Source: Bacteroidaceae bacterium (GTDB lineage: Bacteria > Bacteroidota > Bacteroidia > Bacteroidales > Bacteroidaceae). Taken from it: a stretch of DNA of 48,086 bases. Positions 7,727-16,312 of this stretch are shown here, one piece after another. The notes beneath the pieces are model-generated. The model worked only from the letters and a program-made list of their open reading frames with translations. It ran no database searches and was not told where the DNA came from. The position numbers and the translations under genes were made by a program. The stretch is taken from NCBI GenBank assembly GCA_017447625.1, contig JAFSNB010000043.1:1-48086 (forward strand). Direction: 5' to 3'. How positions within the stretch are numbered: position 1 is the stretch's first letter; each line of letters begins with the position of its first letter.

Positions 7727-8830
7727 ATGAAACAGGCTATTCTCAAAATCTATTCACCCATAGACAGCTATGGATGGCAGCTGTACAGGGTGCGATCGTT
7801 CCTGAGTGAACATACAAAGGACGAAGTGGTTATTGAAGTGAACTCGCTCGGCGGCAGCGTCAACGATGCCATGTTGATTAGCAAGGAAATTGCTGATCAT
7901 GGAAACGTGACTGTACGGCTGCTTGCTTTCTGCGCTTCAGCTGTTACATGGATGGGATACGGAGCAAAGCGGGTGGAGATCGCTGACGATGCTCTGTGGC
8001 TGTGTCACCAGTCGAGTGTGCTGGTCAGCATATACTCCAGCCTGAATGCTGAAGACCTGGAACGTACCATCGAGGATCTGCAGAAGTCAAAGAAACTGGC
8101 TGAAGCTACTGACCTGATCATAGCACGCAAGTATCTGGACAAGGCAACAGCCAACGGTAAGGATACGTCTCTGGCAAAGGTCATAGATCTTATGAAGGAA
8201 GAGAAGTTCCTGACGGCACAGGAGGTGCTTGACCTCGGTCTCGTTGATGGCATCATCAAGAACGCCAAAAGCATGACGAACGAAATACGGCAGTTCGTGG
8301 TGGAGAATCATGCCACTCTGGATATGCCTGCAGTACCGGAGGATTTCCTACCTAAAGAGGAAAGCCTTGTGGAGCGAGTGAAGAACATCGTATCGGAGAT
8401 ATTCGGCGGCAAACTGCCGGAACCTCCAAAGGAACCTGAAAACAACCAACCCCAAAATCAAATTAATATGGAAAAGAAGTTTGTACTTGTCAATGCGCTG
8501 CTTGCCGTAGCCGCATTGGAAGTGAGTGACGGTAAGGTCACACTCACTGTGGATCAGATGCAGGCCATTGAGGATGCTTTGGCTCAGAAGAAGGCCGTGG
8601 AGGATGGCGTGAAGGATGCAACCGATGCCCTCGATGCCATCAGCGACAACGTGAAGGCCATCGACGGCCTGAAGAACAAGGTAATGGCCGTGAAGACGGT
8701 GCTGGACCGCACTCCTCTCGTGGCTCCCACCGCTCAGACTCCTCTGCCTAAGACCGAGGATCAGAAGAAGGCTGAGGAACTGGCTGCTTCCGCAGTCGAT
8801 GAGGTGAACCAGGAGGCTAAGAACCTTTAA
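7727..8830 (+). CDS. ClpP-type prohead protease with scaffold domain
   Basis: 367 residues from ATG 7727; an earlier in-frame codon lies upstream of the promoter. Residues ~1-190 are a ClpP/S49-like serine protease as used in prohead maturation: VNSLGGSVNDA at 38-48 forms the oxyanion strand, Ser71 in FCASAVT is the likely nucleophile and His94 in WLCHQSS the likely base. Residues ~190-247 are a linker. Residues ~248-367 are helical with little aromatic content, typical of a scaffold. It lies directly before the major capsid gene. In the cell it would cleave scaffold and capsid inside the procapsid. Confidence 0.85.
   Translation: MKQAILKIYSPIDSYGWQLYRVRSFLSEHTKDEVVIEVNSLGGSVNDAMLISKEIADHGNVTVRLLAFCASAVTWMGYGAKRVEIADDALWLCHQSSVLVSIYSSLNAEDLERTIEDLQKSKKLAEATDLIIARKYLDKATANGKDTSLAKVIDLMKEEKFLTAQEVLDLGLVDGIIKNAKSMTNEIRQFVVENHATLDMPAVPEDFLPKEESLVERVKNIVSEIFGGKLPEPPKEPENNQPQNQINMEKKFVLVNALLAVAALEVSDGKVTLTVDQMQAIEDALAQKKAVEDGVKDATDALDAISDNVKAIDGLKNKVMAVKTVLDRTPLVAPTAQTPLPKTEDQKKAEELAASAVDEVNQEAKNL
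8468..8830 (+). CDS. Nested in-frame scaffold protein
   Basis: An internal ATG at codon 248 of the protease gene is preceded by an A/T-rich leader (CAAATTAAT) like the true starts elsewhere in this genome. The nested 120-residue product (MEKKFVLVNALLAVAALE...) would be the scaffold alone, in the manner of Nu3 inside gene C of lambda. It shares frame and stop with the long product. The internal start is inferred. Confidence 0.5.
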   Translation: MEKKFVLVNALLAVAALEVSDGKVTLTVDQMQAIEDALAQKKAVEDGVKDATDALDAISDNVKAIDGLKNKVMAVKTVLDRTPLVAPTAQTPLPKTEDQKKAEELAASAVDEVNQEAKNL

Positions 8831-8889
8831 GAGCTTAAAGGTAAGATTTAAGAGTTTAAAGCTAGAATTTAATTGTTTAAAGTTAATTG
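8826..8889. repeat. Three ~21-bp tandem repeats before the capsid gene
   Basis: Units at 8826-8846, 8847-8867 and 8868-8889 each begin TTTAA and contain a TTAAAG core; the first holds the near-palindrome TTTAAGAGCTTAAA. The array begins within the stop codon of the protease-scaffold gene and ends 9 bp before the capsid ATG. It could bind a regulator or shape the capsid mRNA leader. Confidence 0.6.
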
Positions 8890-8898
8890 TTAAGAACT

Positions 8899-10014
8899 AT
8901 GAATCTGACAAAACCTATTGACATCACTGCGGTACTGGCTGCAGTGAAGAAACACCAGGATTTGCTGGTGTCCATCCGCGACAAAGAAGCTGCCAAGCTG
9001 CTCATGCTGTTCGCTCCCCTTCCCGGCGTGAAGGACAGCGTGACCATCGGCCGCACTGAACTTGGCTCTGTGAGCCGTGGCTATACGGGCGAGTTCCTTG
9101 GTCAGCTGAAGAGCGGACGCATCATGCCACGCACGCTGACCGTGCACCGCGTGGTCATGGAAATGGACGATGAGCCTGAACGCTATCGCCGTTGGTACCT
9201 GGGAGACATCGCCGCCGGTATCATCCCCAACACTCACCCCTTCGAGCTCTGGCTGAACAACTACGGCATCCAGTGTGCCTCCGAGGATCTGGCCGCCGCC
9301 CTGCTCTGCGCCAAGCACAACGAGAACAAACTGAAGGACGGTGTGCAGTACTCTTTCGACGGCCCTCTCACCATCGTCGAGGAGGATATTGCCGACGGCA
9401 ATATCTCCGTCGCAAAGGGCAACATGTACGCCACCGGAGAACTGACCCGTGCCAACGTTGGCACGAAACTGCTGGAGATGTGGCGCAGCCGCCCCAAGAG
9501 CTTCCGCGACAAAGCCTCCGAGATGTGGATCAGCTCCGATGTCAAGGACCTCTATGTCGATTGGCTCGAGGACCAGGGCGTACACGTCACCGGCACGACG
9601 GGCGAGGCAACGCAAGAAACCAAATACCTGCGCAATACGGGTGGCAAGGTGCGCCTCGTCGAGGTTCCCTATATGCCCGCAAACTCGCAGTTCGTGCAGC
9701 TCATGCTCCCGCGCACCATCTTCTATGGCTTCGACAAGAACTCCGACATGAACCATCTGAACCCCTTCCCCAGCGGTAACCCCTACCACTACACGGCTAC
9801 GGGCAGCTACGTCATCGGCTTCCAGTTGGTGAGCATCAACCCGCTCATCTACTGCTGCAACGAACGGCCCATCGTCTCCTACACCGAAGTGGAAACAACC
9901 ACCGGAAAGAATCCTGTCAATGAAGGTTGGTTCGTACTCTCCAGCGGCAAGTATGTTCTCGCCACCGACGAGACACCTCAGGAAGGTACGACCTACTACG
10001 TTCGTAACGTCTAA
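8899..10014 (+). CDS. Major capsid protein
   Basis: 371 residues from ATG 8899. Identification rests on place (directly after protease-scaffold), size and composition: a mixed alpha/beta protein with a long N-terminal helical region, Arg-rich middle and beta-rich end. The G+C-rich, evenly used codons suggest high expression. An HK97-like fold is expected for a tailed phage with a ClpP-type protease, but I see no diagnostic motif. The leader carries the 21-bp repeats at 8826-8889. Confidence 0.75.
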   Translation: MNLTKPIDITAVLAAVKKHQDLLVSIRDKEAAKLLMLFAPLPGVKDSVTIGRTELGSVSRGYTGEFLGQLKSGRIMPRTLTVHRVVMEMDDEPERYRRWYLGDIAAGIIPNTHPFELWLNNYGIQCASEDLAAALLCAKHNENKLKDGVQYSFDGPLTIVEEDIADGNISVAKGNMYATGELTRANVGTKLLEMWRSRPKSFRDKASEMWISSDVKDLYVDWLEDQGVHVTGTTGEATQETKYLRNTGGKVRLVEVPYMPANSQFVQLMLPRTIFYGFDKNSDMNHLNPFPSGNPYHYTATGSYVIGFQLVSINPLIYCCNERPIVSYTEVETTTGKNPVNEGWFVLSSGKYVLATDETPQEGTTYYVRNV

Positions 10015-10034
10015 CCCTCAAATACGCTACAATT

Positions 10035-10637
10035 ATGAAATGTATTGAACTCGCAGATATAGATGAAGCCATCAGCTGCTCCGACATCGACAATGTAGGA
10101 GGTCTGGTACAGGAGATAGGCATCGCATACGCCGAGGACATTGCTACATGGCCGACTCTGCCTGCCCCAACAGGTCAAAGCGCCACTTTGCAACTGGCTG
10201 CTGCAGGCGCATGGAATGGCGATATCGTTCAGAATGTCGGTGCCAAGTTCATCAAGGTGAAGTTCACTGACGAAACAGGTGCCTTCACAATCACACAGCA
10301 GGGAGAAGCCGGAGGCGAAAACTACCTCTACCAGCTGGATATCTCCCGCGCCAAGATGAACGCCACCATCTTCGGACTCGAGAACGCCCTGCGCGGCCGC
10401 AAGCTCGTCATCCTCGTCAAGGACAAGAACGGCATCTGCTACCTGATGGGCGATAAGCTCAATGCCGCCAAGATGGTAGCCGCTGATGCTTCCACCACTG
10501 GCACAGCTTCCACGGACAAGAACAACGTGCCGATGCGCTTCACATACGTGTGTCCGCGCAAGCTGGTCTATACCGGTGACAAGGACGGTCTCTTCACAGA
10601 GAAGACCGCACCTGCGCAGACGCAGAATCCTGGATGA
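10035..10637 (+). CDS. Phage structural protein, probably head or tail-tube related
   Basis: 200 residues, 20 bp after the capsid gene and before a strong terminator at 10670-10698. Beta-rich with a helical N-terminus (ELADIDEAISCSDIDNVGG), Ala/Thr/Gly-rich loops and no transmembrane segment. Proteins in this place are often abundant virion components such as decoration, head-completion or tail-tube proteins. I cannot decide between them. Confidence 0.6.
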   Translation: MKCIELADIDEAISCSDIDNVGGLVQEIGIAYAEDIATWPTLPAPTGQSATLQLAAAGAWNGDIVQNVGAKFIKVKFTDETGAFTITQQGEAGGENYLYQLDISRAKMNATIFGLENALRGRKLVILVKDKNGICYLMGDKLNAAKMVAADASTTGTASTDKNNVPMRFTYVCPRKLVYTGDKDGLFTEKTAPAQTQNPG

Positions 10638-10669
10638 CCCCACGGAGAATCTGACTAGAAAGTCTTTTT

Positions 10670-10698
10670 GTTCCACCTCAAAAGGGTGGAACTTTTTT
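10670..10698 (+). terminator. Rho-independent terminator of the head operon
   Basis: Arms GTTCCACC (10670-10677) and GGTGGAAC (10685-10692) pair perfectly, followed by TTTTTT. Confidence 0.9.
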
Positions 10699-10727
10699 AT
10701 GTCCCATTACCGCAACCGAAAACGCAG

Positions 10728-10735
10728 TAACTTTG
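10728..10735 (+). promoter_or_regulatory. -7 promoter element TAACTTTG
   Basis: The element is 22 bp before ATG 10758, after the head-operon terminator. No TTG is present at the ideal -33 place. It probably opens the terminase operon. Confidence 0.55.
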
Positions 10736-10757
10736 CAGTATCTTAATTTATAGAACA

Positions 10758-11666
10758 ATGAAAAAGAATTTATTCGAGGTCGCAGCCATCTGGCTGAACG
10801 GAGAGAAAAAGGATTTTCAGGAAGGAATCGCAATTCTGAAAGAGGCTGGTTTCAAGCCGGGTGTGGTAAGCAAACTGGAACGTGACGGTGTCGGTGGCCC
10901 TGCAGCTGCCGAGCGGCTGGAGTTCCAGATAAGGGAATTCATGAAGGCCTACGGCTTCGACAGCAATGTGCCGGACACTGATCCTGAACTGCACGTGTTC
11001 GACGGACAGGAATCACCTGCAGACATTCCTGAAGAGAAGCAGCTGGGCATCATGGCCACGGCTGAGAAGATCGAGGCAGAGGAAATGACAGTGGAGGATG
11101 TGAATGCCGAGCGCGTCATCCACGAATATGCCGCTGCCTACCGCCAGCGCGAGCAGGCCATGCGACTGATGGCCGAAGTGGGAGAGCAGAACGACGAGGA
11201 GTCCATGGCCAAACGTAAGCAGTTCTCTGATAAAATAGATGAGTGCACCGCTCTGATGGAGCGCTTGTACCAGCTATTCGAGCGTTACCAGAGTGGCGCA
11301 GAGATTTCCGATGAAGATGTAGAGAAGACCATTAAAGGATCTTCTTCCACTTCACCTGAACACTCTGCTGCCATGGATAGCGGTGCGGCTCACACCTCTG
11401 AGGCCACTGCCACTGTGCCCGCCGCTTCTGCGGCGTGTGGCATTGACCTCGAAGGTAAGAGCCGCGAAGAGTTGGTTCTTCTGAAGAAGAATGCCACATC
11501 GCGCATAACACGCGCAAAGTGCAAGTTGGAGTACCAGGCAGAGACCAAGGGCGAAACCCCGAACCCAATGCCGGAAGGCCCAAAGCGCGAGAAGCTGCTG
11601 GCAAAGATTGCCAACGAGGAGAAACTCATCGAGGCTATTGATATGGCCATCGCTAAGTTCGGTTAA
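10758..11666 (+). CDS. Hypothetical helical protein, 302 aa
   Basis: Residues ~1-65 are a compact N-terminal domain; residues ~90-175 and ~235-300 are strongly coiled-coil-forming (E/K/A-rich), separated by a Ser/Thr/Ala linker near 195-230. No enzyme motif is seen. It is the first gene of the packaging operon and shares one base with the next gene (TAATG). A virion-internal or DNA-associated protein is possible; the function is unknown. Confidence 0.6.
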   Translation: MKKNLFEVAAIWLNGEKKDFQEGIAILKEAGFKPGVVSKLERDGVGGPAAAERLEFQIREFMKAYGFDSNVPDTDPELHVFDGQESPADIPEEKQLGIMATAEKIEAEEMTVEDVNAERVIHEYAAAYRQREQAMRLMAEVGEQNDEESMAKRKQFSDKIDECTALMERLYQLFERYQSGAEISDEDVEKTIKGSSSTSPEHSAAMDSGAAHTSEATATVPAASAACGIDLEGKSREELVLLKKNATSRITRAKCKLEYQAETKGETPNPMPEGPKREKLLAKIANEEKLIEAIDMAIAKFG

Positions 11667-12262
11667 TGCTCTATACTCTGCCAATACCCTCACAGGAACC
11701 TGCGCCGCCCGCACCGGCTCAGCAGCCGACGACGGGCAAGTTCTGCGCCAGCGACTTCGCTGACTGCAGTGATATGGTGGCCACCATGCTGCTCTCACCT
11801 GAAGGCCTCGGGCAGATCTTGCAGGGGCAAGAGAAACATTTCTACTCAAAGGGGGCTTTCAACCTGGTGCAGCTCGTGCTCTACCTGCTGAAGCAGACAG
11901 GCCCGGCTCACGTCTTCCTCTCCTCCTATTCCATCGCCTCAGACAGTCTTGCGGCCGTGAAGAGGAGGGAGGAAGCCGGGGAAATACTCTCTATCAGGTT
12001 TCTCATAGACAACCGCGTGCGCACCATCAGCCCCAAACCCTTCGACTATCTGGCCACGGCCTTCGAAGGAAGGTACAGATGCTGCGCCCTTCATGCCAAG
12101 GTTGCGCTCCTGTGGAATAGTGAGTGGCATGTCGCCGTAATTACGTCGATGAATGCCACACACAATCCCAAACTGGAGCGGGGCATCATATACACCTCCA
12201 AGGAGGTTTTTGATTTTGATCTGAAGACGCTGGAAGATGAATTTGAACACGGAACAACTTGA
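11666..12262 (+). CDS. Phospholipase-D-like protein with a single HKD-type motif
   Basis: 198 residues. After a Pro-rich N-terminus, the C-terminal half matches the PLD/Nuc superfamily pattern: LSSYSI strand, FLIDNR, then His143 and Lys145 in HAKVALL, Ser161 and Asn163 in TSMNAT, and Glu171 in NPKLERG. The usual Asp of HxKx4D is replaced by Trp150. One-motif members act as dimers on phosphodiesters, often DNA. It sits between a helical protein and the terminase genes, so a DNA-end or anti-host role is conceivable. The family call is good; the substrate is unknown. Confidence 0.68.
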   Translation: MLYTLPIPSQEPAPPAPAQQPTTGKFCASDFADCSDMVATMLLSPEGLGQILQGQEKHFYSKGAFNLVQLVLYLLKQTGPAHVFLSSYSIASDSLAAVKRREEAGEILSIRFLIDNRVRTISPKPFDYLATAFEGRYRCCALHAKVALLWNSEWHVAVITSMNATHNPKLERGIIYTSKEVFDFDLKTLEDEFEHGTT

Positions 12263-12521
12263 ACAGCTGGAACAGATGGGCTATTCGCTCATCACACCGG
12301 AACTGGCAGCTGCTAACCTCGAGGTCGATGAGCTGGAATTCAGGACAGAACTCGGCACCGTCGGCTCTGATGTGCGTAAGGCTTATTACACAGGCTACAT
12401 ACGCCAGCTCACTGAGACACGACAGGCTATCATCAAAGCAGCCCACAACGGAAGCAACCCCGCACAGCTGGAACTGCTGAAACTCATCAACAGATTCCAA
12501 AACTCCCTGAACCATGTCTAA
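12237..12521 (+). CDS. Small helical protein of the packaging operon
   Basis: 94 residues, overlapping the previous gene by 26 bp and the next by 8 bp. All-helical, with LEQLEQMGYSLITPELAA then a segment that could be helix-turn-helix. It may bind DNA together with the terminase small subunit. No family is recognised. Confidence 0.55.
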   Translation: MNLNTEQLEQLEQMGYSLITPELAAANLEVDELEFRTELGTVGSDVRKAYYTGYIRQLTETRQAIIKAAHNGSNPAQLELLKLINRFQNSLNHV

Positions 12522-13116
12522 AAGCAGCGTGACTACACATAAAAGACTGCGCCTCGATGAAGAACGATTCGAGACTCTGCGGAACCACATTCTGGATCCG
12601 CAGCAGTTTCCTCTGCAGACACGGGAGGAGGAACAGCAGCTGCGCCGCGTGCAACAGGCGGCCATGCTTATCCAGGAATACCCGAACGAGGCACACGTCA
12701 TCACACTCATGCTGCAGAGCCACCGCATCACACGCACTCAGGCTCGCCGCGACATTGCTATAGCAAAGGAGATGTTCAAGACGGATTTCAACTTCGACTG
12801 GGACTTCTGGCGTGCCTGGCAGATAAAGGACCAGCTGGAACTCATCCGTGAGGCTAAGCTGAAGGGCGACCTGCGCGAGTGGAACAACGCCAAGAAACTG
12901 CTGCATGAACTCATCGGAGCCAAGCCGGAGGCCATTGAGGATCCGAGACGCATGGAAAAGAACGTGTTCTTCATCCAGATCATCAACGCAGACGGAAAAA
13001 GAATACAGGTCCCGCTGGATAAATTCCGATTCTCCGGAGAGGACGTAGCAACGCTCATCGATACCTTCAATGAACCGATCTCGGATGCACAGGCCGAGGA
13101 AATTATGAACAGCTAA
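12514..13116 (+). CDS. Probable terminase small subunit
   Basis: 200 residues. The N-terminal half has a helix-turn-helix-like segment (ITRTQARRDIAIAKEMF, ~72-90), a central helical part follows, and a beta-type segment near 155-175 (FFIQIINADGKRIQVPL). It lies two genes before the large subunit in an overlapping gene chain. Size and place suit a small terminase that binds the packaging site. Confidence 0.6.
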   Translation: MSKSSVTTHKRLRLDEERFETLRNHILDPQQFPLQTREEEQQLRRVQQAAMLIQEYPNEAHVITLMLQSHRITRTQARRDIAIAKEMFKTDFNFDWDFWRAWQIKDQLELIREAKLKGDLREWNNAKKLLHELIGAKPEAIEDPRRMEKNVFFIQIINADGKRIQVPLDKFRFSGEDVATLIDTFNEPISDAQAEEIMNS

Positions 13117-13364
13117 TGGAAAAGAGACTGACTGACAAACGACTGGTAACGCGCCTCATGGACATGAAGCATGTGGACCGCATCGTTATCAATGACCATG
13201 CCGTGACTGTCCGGATGAAGCAGTCACGCGTGGATCAGCACCGCGTCACGGCCAATGACTTCATGAAGATTGCTTCTGAAGTAGGACAGGCTAAGACGGC
13301 CGTGCCGCTGGTAAAGGATATCAACGGTAGTAAGGAACTCTGGATTAGATTCGAAAGATACTGA
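13116..13364 (+). CDS. Small hypothetical protein before TerL
   Basis: 82 residues, linked to both neighbours by one-base overlaps (TAATG, TGATG), so translation is probably coupled. Basic, beta/alpha pattern (RIVINDHAVTVRMKQSR). No family is recognised; the context suggests packaging. Confidence 0.55.
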   Translation: MEKRLTDKRLVTRLMDMKHVDRIVINDHAVTVRMKQSRVDQHRVTANDFMKIASEVGQAKTAVPLVKDINGSKELWIRFERY

Positions 13365-15097
13365 TGAAGGAAGAGAACGTCTGGGAAGAGGAAATCCGCG
13401 TGAACCCCGCACAGATGGCCTTCATGCTCATGCAAGCCAGGCAGAAGACACTCATCTGGAGCCGTGGCACGGGCAAGAGTTTCATCGTGGGTGCCGAGGT
13501 GGACGAGAATGTCCGCCTTATGCCGCGCGGCATCACCACTCTGGCACAGGCCACCTACGGACAGGCTCTCACCAAGACGCTGCCATCTACCTTCAAGATG
13601 CTTGAGATGCTGGGCTATAAGAAGTACGACCCCAAGACCGGCACAGGCGACTACGTTGTCTGCAGACAGCCGCCTTCGGGGTGGTACCTGCCATACGAGC
13701 ACCTGCTATCCTTCGAGCACTGCATCACCTTCAGCAACGGCCACGCCCTCTATATCCTCACACAGGACGGCAACTCTCGCGGCCCTAACGCAGACTATAA
13801 CATCACCGATGAAGCGCTTACCTTGGACAAAGAGCAATTCGATCAGGAGGTGGCACCCACGAACCGTGGCAATGAGCATGTCTTCGGCAGACTGTCCAAG
13901 AATCCGCTTCAGAAACACCATGGTAACACGTTCCTCTCGTCAATGCCATACGAGCCTGAACAGCGATGGCTGCTGGAACCGGCCAAATACTACGAGGAGG
14001 AACGCGGCATTCAGCTCTTCGACATCTGGAACCGCATCGTAAAGCTGCAGCTGCAGCTCATCGATGCGAAAATGCAGGGCGATGCCTCTATGTTCGTCGA
14101 GATATGGAACGAGGCTGCACGCCTGCGCCGTACCATCCGGCCCTTCGTGTCACGGGACGGCACACTGTTCATGCTGGCCTCGATATTCGACAATCTGGCC
14201 AACGTGGGTATGTCGTACATCGTCAACCAGTACAAGGTGATGGCGAAGCTGCAGTTCATGATCGAAATCCTGAACTTCGTGGTCGATAAGATTGACCACT
14301 GCTACTATCAGCTCACGGATCAGCACAAATACTACCACGCAGACAACGACGCATTCATCCGGGACTTCGCCGAGGACACGGATTTCTCCTGGGCGAAGCT
14401 GGCTGAGCGCGACAGTCGCATGGATGCGGATTGCAACCCGTCGGAACCATTGGAAATATGCTTCGACTGGGGCAGCAGCGCATCATTTCTGGAAGTGGCA
14501 CAGCCCGGACACTTCGACTGGGCTACACACACGCTCTACCCTGACCGCATCGTGGATAACACCATCAATGAGTTCTTCGTAAAGCGAGAGGAACTGGCCG
14601 ACACCGAGGTCAATGCACTGGTAGATCAGTTCTGCCTCTACTACCGACACCACTCCAACCGCCTACTGCACTTCTACCGCGACCGCTATGGCGATGCCCA
14701 CCGCGCCAACAGCCGCCGCACTTACAACGAACTGGCGATTGCCCGGCTGCAGAGTCACGGCTGGACTGTGGAGACGCATACACACCGGGGCATAGAACCG
14801 CCACAGCATGACAAGTATCTGCTCTGGAGTTATATCCTCGCTGAGACTGACCAGCGCTTCCCCATAAAGCGCTTCAATGCGCAGCGCTGCAAGTATATCC
14901 TCATATCAATGAATAACACCCGGGTCCGGCAGTCTCCCTCTACAGGCCGTTTCGAAAAGGACAAACGCTCGGAGCGCAACGACTCTGTCCTGCCTGAGGA
15001 AGCCACTCACTTCGGCGACGTGGTCGATAAACGCATCTGGACCAAGTACGGCGACCTCCTGCAGAAGCAATATACCTTCGTGGATGTGCGGATGTGA
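13364..15097 (+). CDS. terL: Terminase large subunit
   Basis: 577 residues. The ATPase domain shows Walker A SRGTGKS at 33-39 and Walker B with catalytic acidic pair YNITDE at 145-150. The nuclease domain has the RNase H-like first Asp at 368 (ICFDWGSS), further acidic residues at 440 and 444 (YRDRYGDA) and a final acidic site near the C-terminus (FGDVVDKR). It is the motor that packages DNA into proheads and cuts it. The length is usual. A terminator follows at 15127-15158. Confidence 0.93.
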   Translation: MKEENVWEEEIRVNPAQMAFMLMQARQKTLIWSRGTGKSFIVGAEVDENVRLMPRGITTLAQATYGQALTKTLPSTFKMLEMLGYKKYDPKTGTGDYVVCRQPPSGWYLPYEHLLSFEHCITFSNGHALYILTQDGNSRGPNADYNITDEALTLDKEQFDQEVAPTNRGNEHVFGRLSKNPLQKHHGNTFLSSMPYEPEQRWLLEPAKYYEEERGIQLFDIWNRIVKLQLQLIDAKMQGDASMFVEIWNEAARLRRTIRPFVSRDGTLFMLASIFDNLANVGMSYIVNQYKVMAKLQFMIEILNFVVDKIDHCYYQLTDQHKYYHADNDAFIRDFAEDTDFSWAKLAERDSRMDADCNPSEPLEICFDWGSSASFLEVAQPGHFDWATHTLYPDRIVDNTINEFFVKREELADTEVNALVDQFCLYYRHHSNRLLHFYRDRYGDAHRANSRRTYNELAIARLQSHGWTVETHTHRGIEPPQHDKYLLWSYILAETDQRFPIKRFNAQRCKYILISMNNTRVRQSPSTGRFEKDKRSERNDSVLPEEATHFGDVVDKRIWTKYGDLLQKQYTFVDVRM

Positions 15098-15126
15098 CTT
15101 TTCCCTTCTTATTGTATTCCTGATTG

Positions 15127-15158
15127 CTGCTGCCCATGGACGGGGTGGCAGTTTTTGT
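15127..15158 (+). terminator. Rho-independent terminator after terL
   Basis: Arms 15127-15135 and 15143-15151 form nine pairs (two wobbles), followed by TTTTT. It closes the packaging operon and opens a ~540-bp stretch without genes. Confidence 0.8.
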
Positions 15159-15464
15159 TTCTCTGTCAGAGCCCATTTCTCTTGCAACGGCTCTTCACCA
15201 TGGTGTAAGTCATGGGGCTTCTGGTGATGATTCTCTGATGGTCATGCTGTTTGCAATGCTGCCTGACGTGAGTTCTGGGCACTGTGCGCAGTGGTGTGAC
15301 TGCAAACCTCATGAACTGTCTCCTGTCCTGTCTCTTCTTTCAGGTCGCTATATATAATGAAGCACCCCTGATACGGTGCTGCAGGATGTCAGGACGTTGT
15401 CATGACAGCTTTTCCGCCTGTTTTCCCGATGTACACTCCAGTACTGGTATTGACTTTTGCACTG

Positions 15465-15494
15465 CAAAGGTAATTCGCCCGTCTTGTGCTGCAA
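15465..15494 (-). promoter_or_regulatory. Leftward promoter in the gene-free stretch
   Basis: On the minus strand TTG (15492-15494), a 19-bp spacer and TACCTTTG (15465-15472) fit the consensus exactly. Transcription would run leftward toward the end of terL, where no minus-strand gene is evident, so the product would be a noncoding or antisense RNA. Confidence 0.6.
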
Positions 15495-15613
15495 GGCTGG
15501 ACGGGGCCTTGGCTACATAAATTATTTTCCCACAAATAAGCCGCGAGCAAGCTCAGACTGATTTCTGCTGAAGCCCTGAAGGGTGAAAATAATTTCTTTC
15601 GGCCTTGCTGCAC
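15486..15613. other. Nested inverted repeats in the terL-15698 gap
   Basis: Outer arms 15486-15497 and 15602-15613 match at 11 of 12; inner arms 15519-15529 and 15585-15595 (AAATTATTTTC and its complement) match perfectly. Together they can fold the 128-bp segment into one long hairpin. The rest of 15160-15690 shows no gene, only small hairpins such as CACTG-loop-CAGTG. It may be a noncoding RNA or a cis site. Confidence 0.5.
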
Positions 15614-15649
15614 TGCATCTGGCTTACCTTGATTTCGCAGTGTAAAAAT

Positions 15650-15657
15650 CAAAAGTA
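15650..15657 (-). promoter_or_regulatory. Second possible leftward -7 element
   Basis: Minus-strand TACTTTTG, with no good -33. Transcription from it would cross the nested inverted repeats at 15486-15613. Weaker than the promoter at 15465. Confidence 0.3.
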
Positions 15658-15697
15658 CTTCGGTACACAAAACATTAACTAAAAAACTTTCATCATC

Positions 15698-15916
15698 ATG
15701 ACAACTCCTTACATGACATCCAACTTCCGCACCCGCACCAGAGGTCGCCGCTGTTTTCTCAGCAACCAGTTCACAGTAGAGATCCAGGACTTCGACGGAG
15801 AACTGTTCACCTACGAGGTTTGCGCTGAGTCACACCAGGAAGCAGCACATGAAGCAAACGAACTTGCATATGCAGACGGCATACAAATCAGCATAATGAC
15901 TATCTACGAATTCTAA
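15698..15916 (+). CDS. Small hypothetical protein
   Basis: 72 residues with a basic N-terminus (TRTRGRR) and an FTVEIQDFDGELFTYEV beta segment followed by a helix rich in Ala/Glu/His. ATG 15698 follows an A/C-rich leader as in the next two genes. No family is recognised. Confidence 0.55.
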   Translation: MTTPYMTSNFRTRTRGRRCFLSNQFTVEIQDFDGELFTYEVCAESHQEAAHEANELAYADGIQISIMTIYEF

Positions 15917-15946
15917 ATCACATAACCCCCTAAAACAACTCACATC

Positions 15947-16312
15947 ATGGAACAGAACTTTATCGTAGCTGAAATGGTTCAGTCTAACAAGAGCAACAAC
16001 TTAGTGTGGCACGTCCACGTAAAAGACAGCAGCAATCCTGAACACGAAGGGTTCTGCAGCAAAGCCGGCAAAGCCATCCGACTGGCTTTCCTGCTAAAAG
16101 GTCGCACAGGTCTCTTCATCGATGGAGACTCACTGGAACGCCTCATGTGGCACAACAAAGAGGACAGAGCCGCCGCGCAGACCTCCGAGCCTGCCACTGA
16201 ATCCGAAACGGAACCAGCAGAGGAACCTGAGACTGTCACGGATCCTGATGGTTCTTCTGAGAATAACAAGAAGCAGCGCAGCACACGACGCACTAAGAAG
16301 GAGGCCGCATAA
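15947..16312 (+). CDS. Hypothetical protein with acidic then basic tail
   Basis: 121 residues. Residues ~1-70 form a folded part (KAGKAIRLAFLLKGRTGLFID); residues ~75-103 are Glu/Thr/Pro-rich and the end is Lys/Arg-rich (STRRTKKEAA), a disordered charged tail that could bind nucleic acid. The stop codon lies in the loop of the hairpin at 16297-16322. No family is recognised. Confidence 0.55.
   Translation: MEQNFIVAEMVQSNKSNNLVWHVHVKDSSNPEHEGFCSKAGKAIRLAFLLKGRTGLFIDGDSLERLMWHNKEDRAAAQTSEPATESETEPAEEPETVTDPDGSSENNKKQRSTRRTKKEAA

Noticed and set aside
8890-9789. Minus-strand frame of 299 codons over the capsid gene
   Set aside because: Antisense shadow of the highly biased capsid codons; no promoter or start signal.
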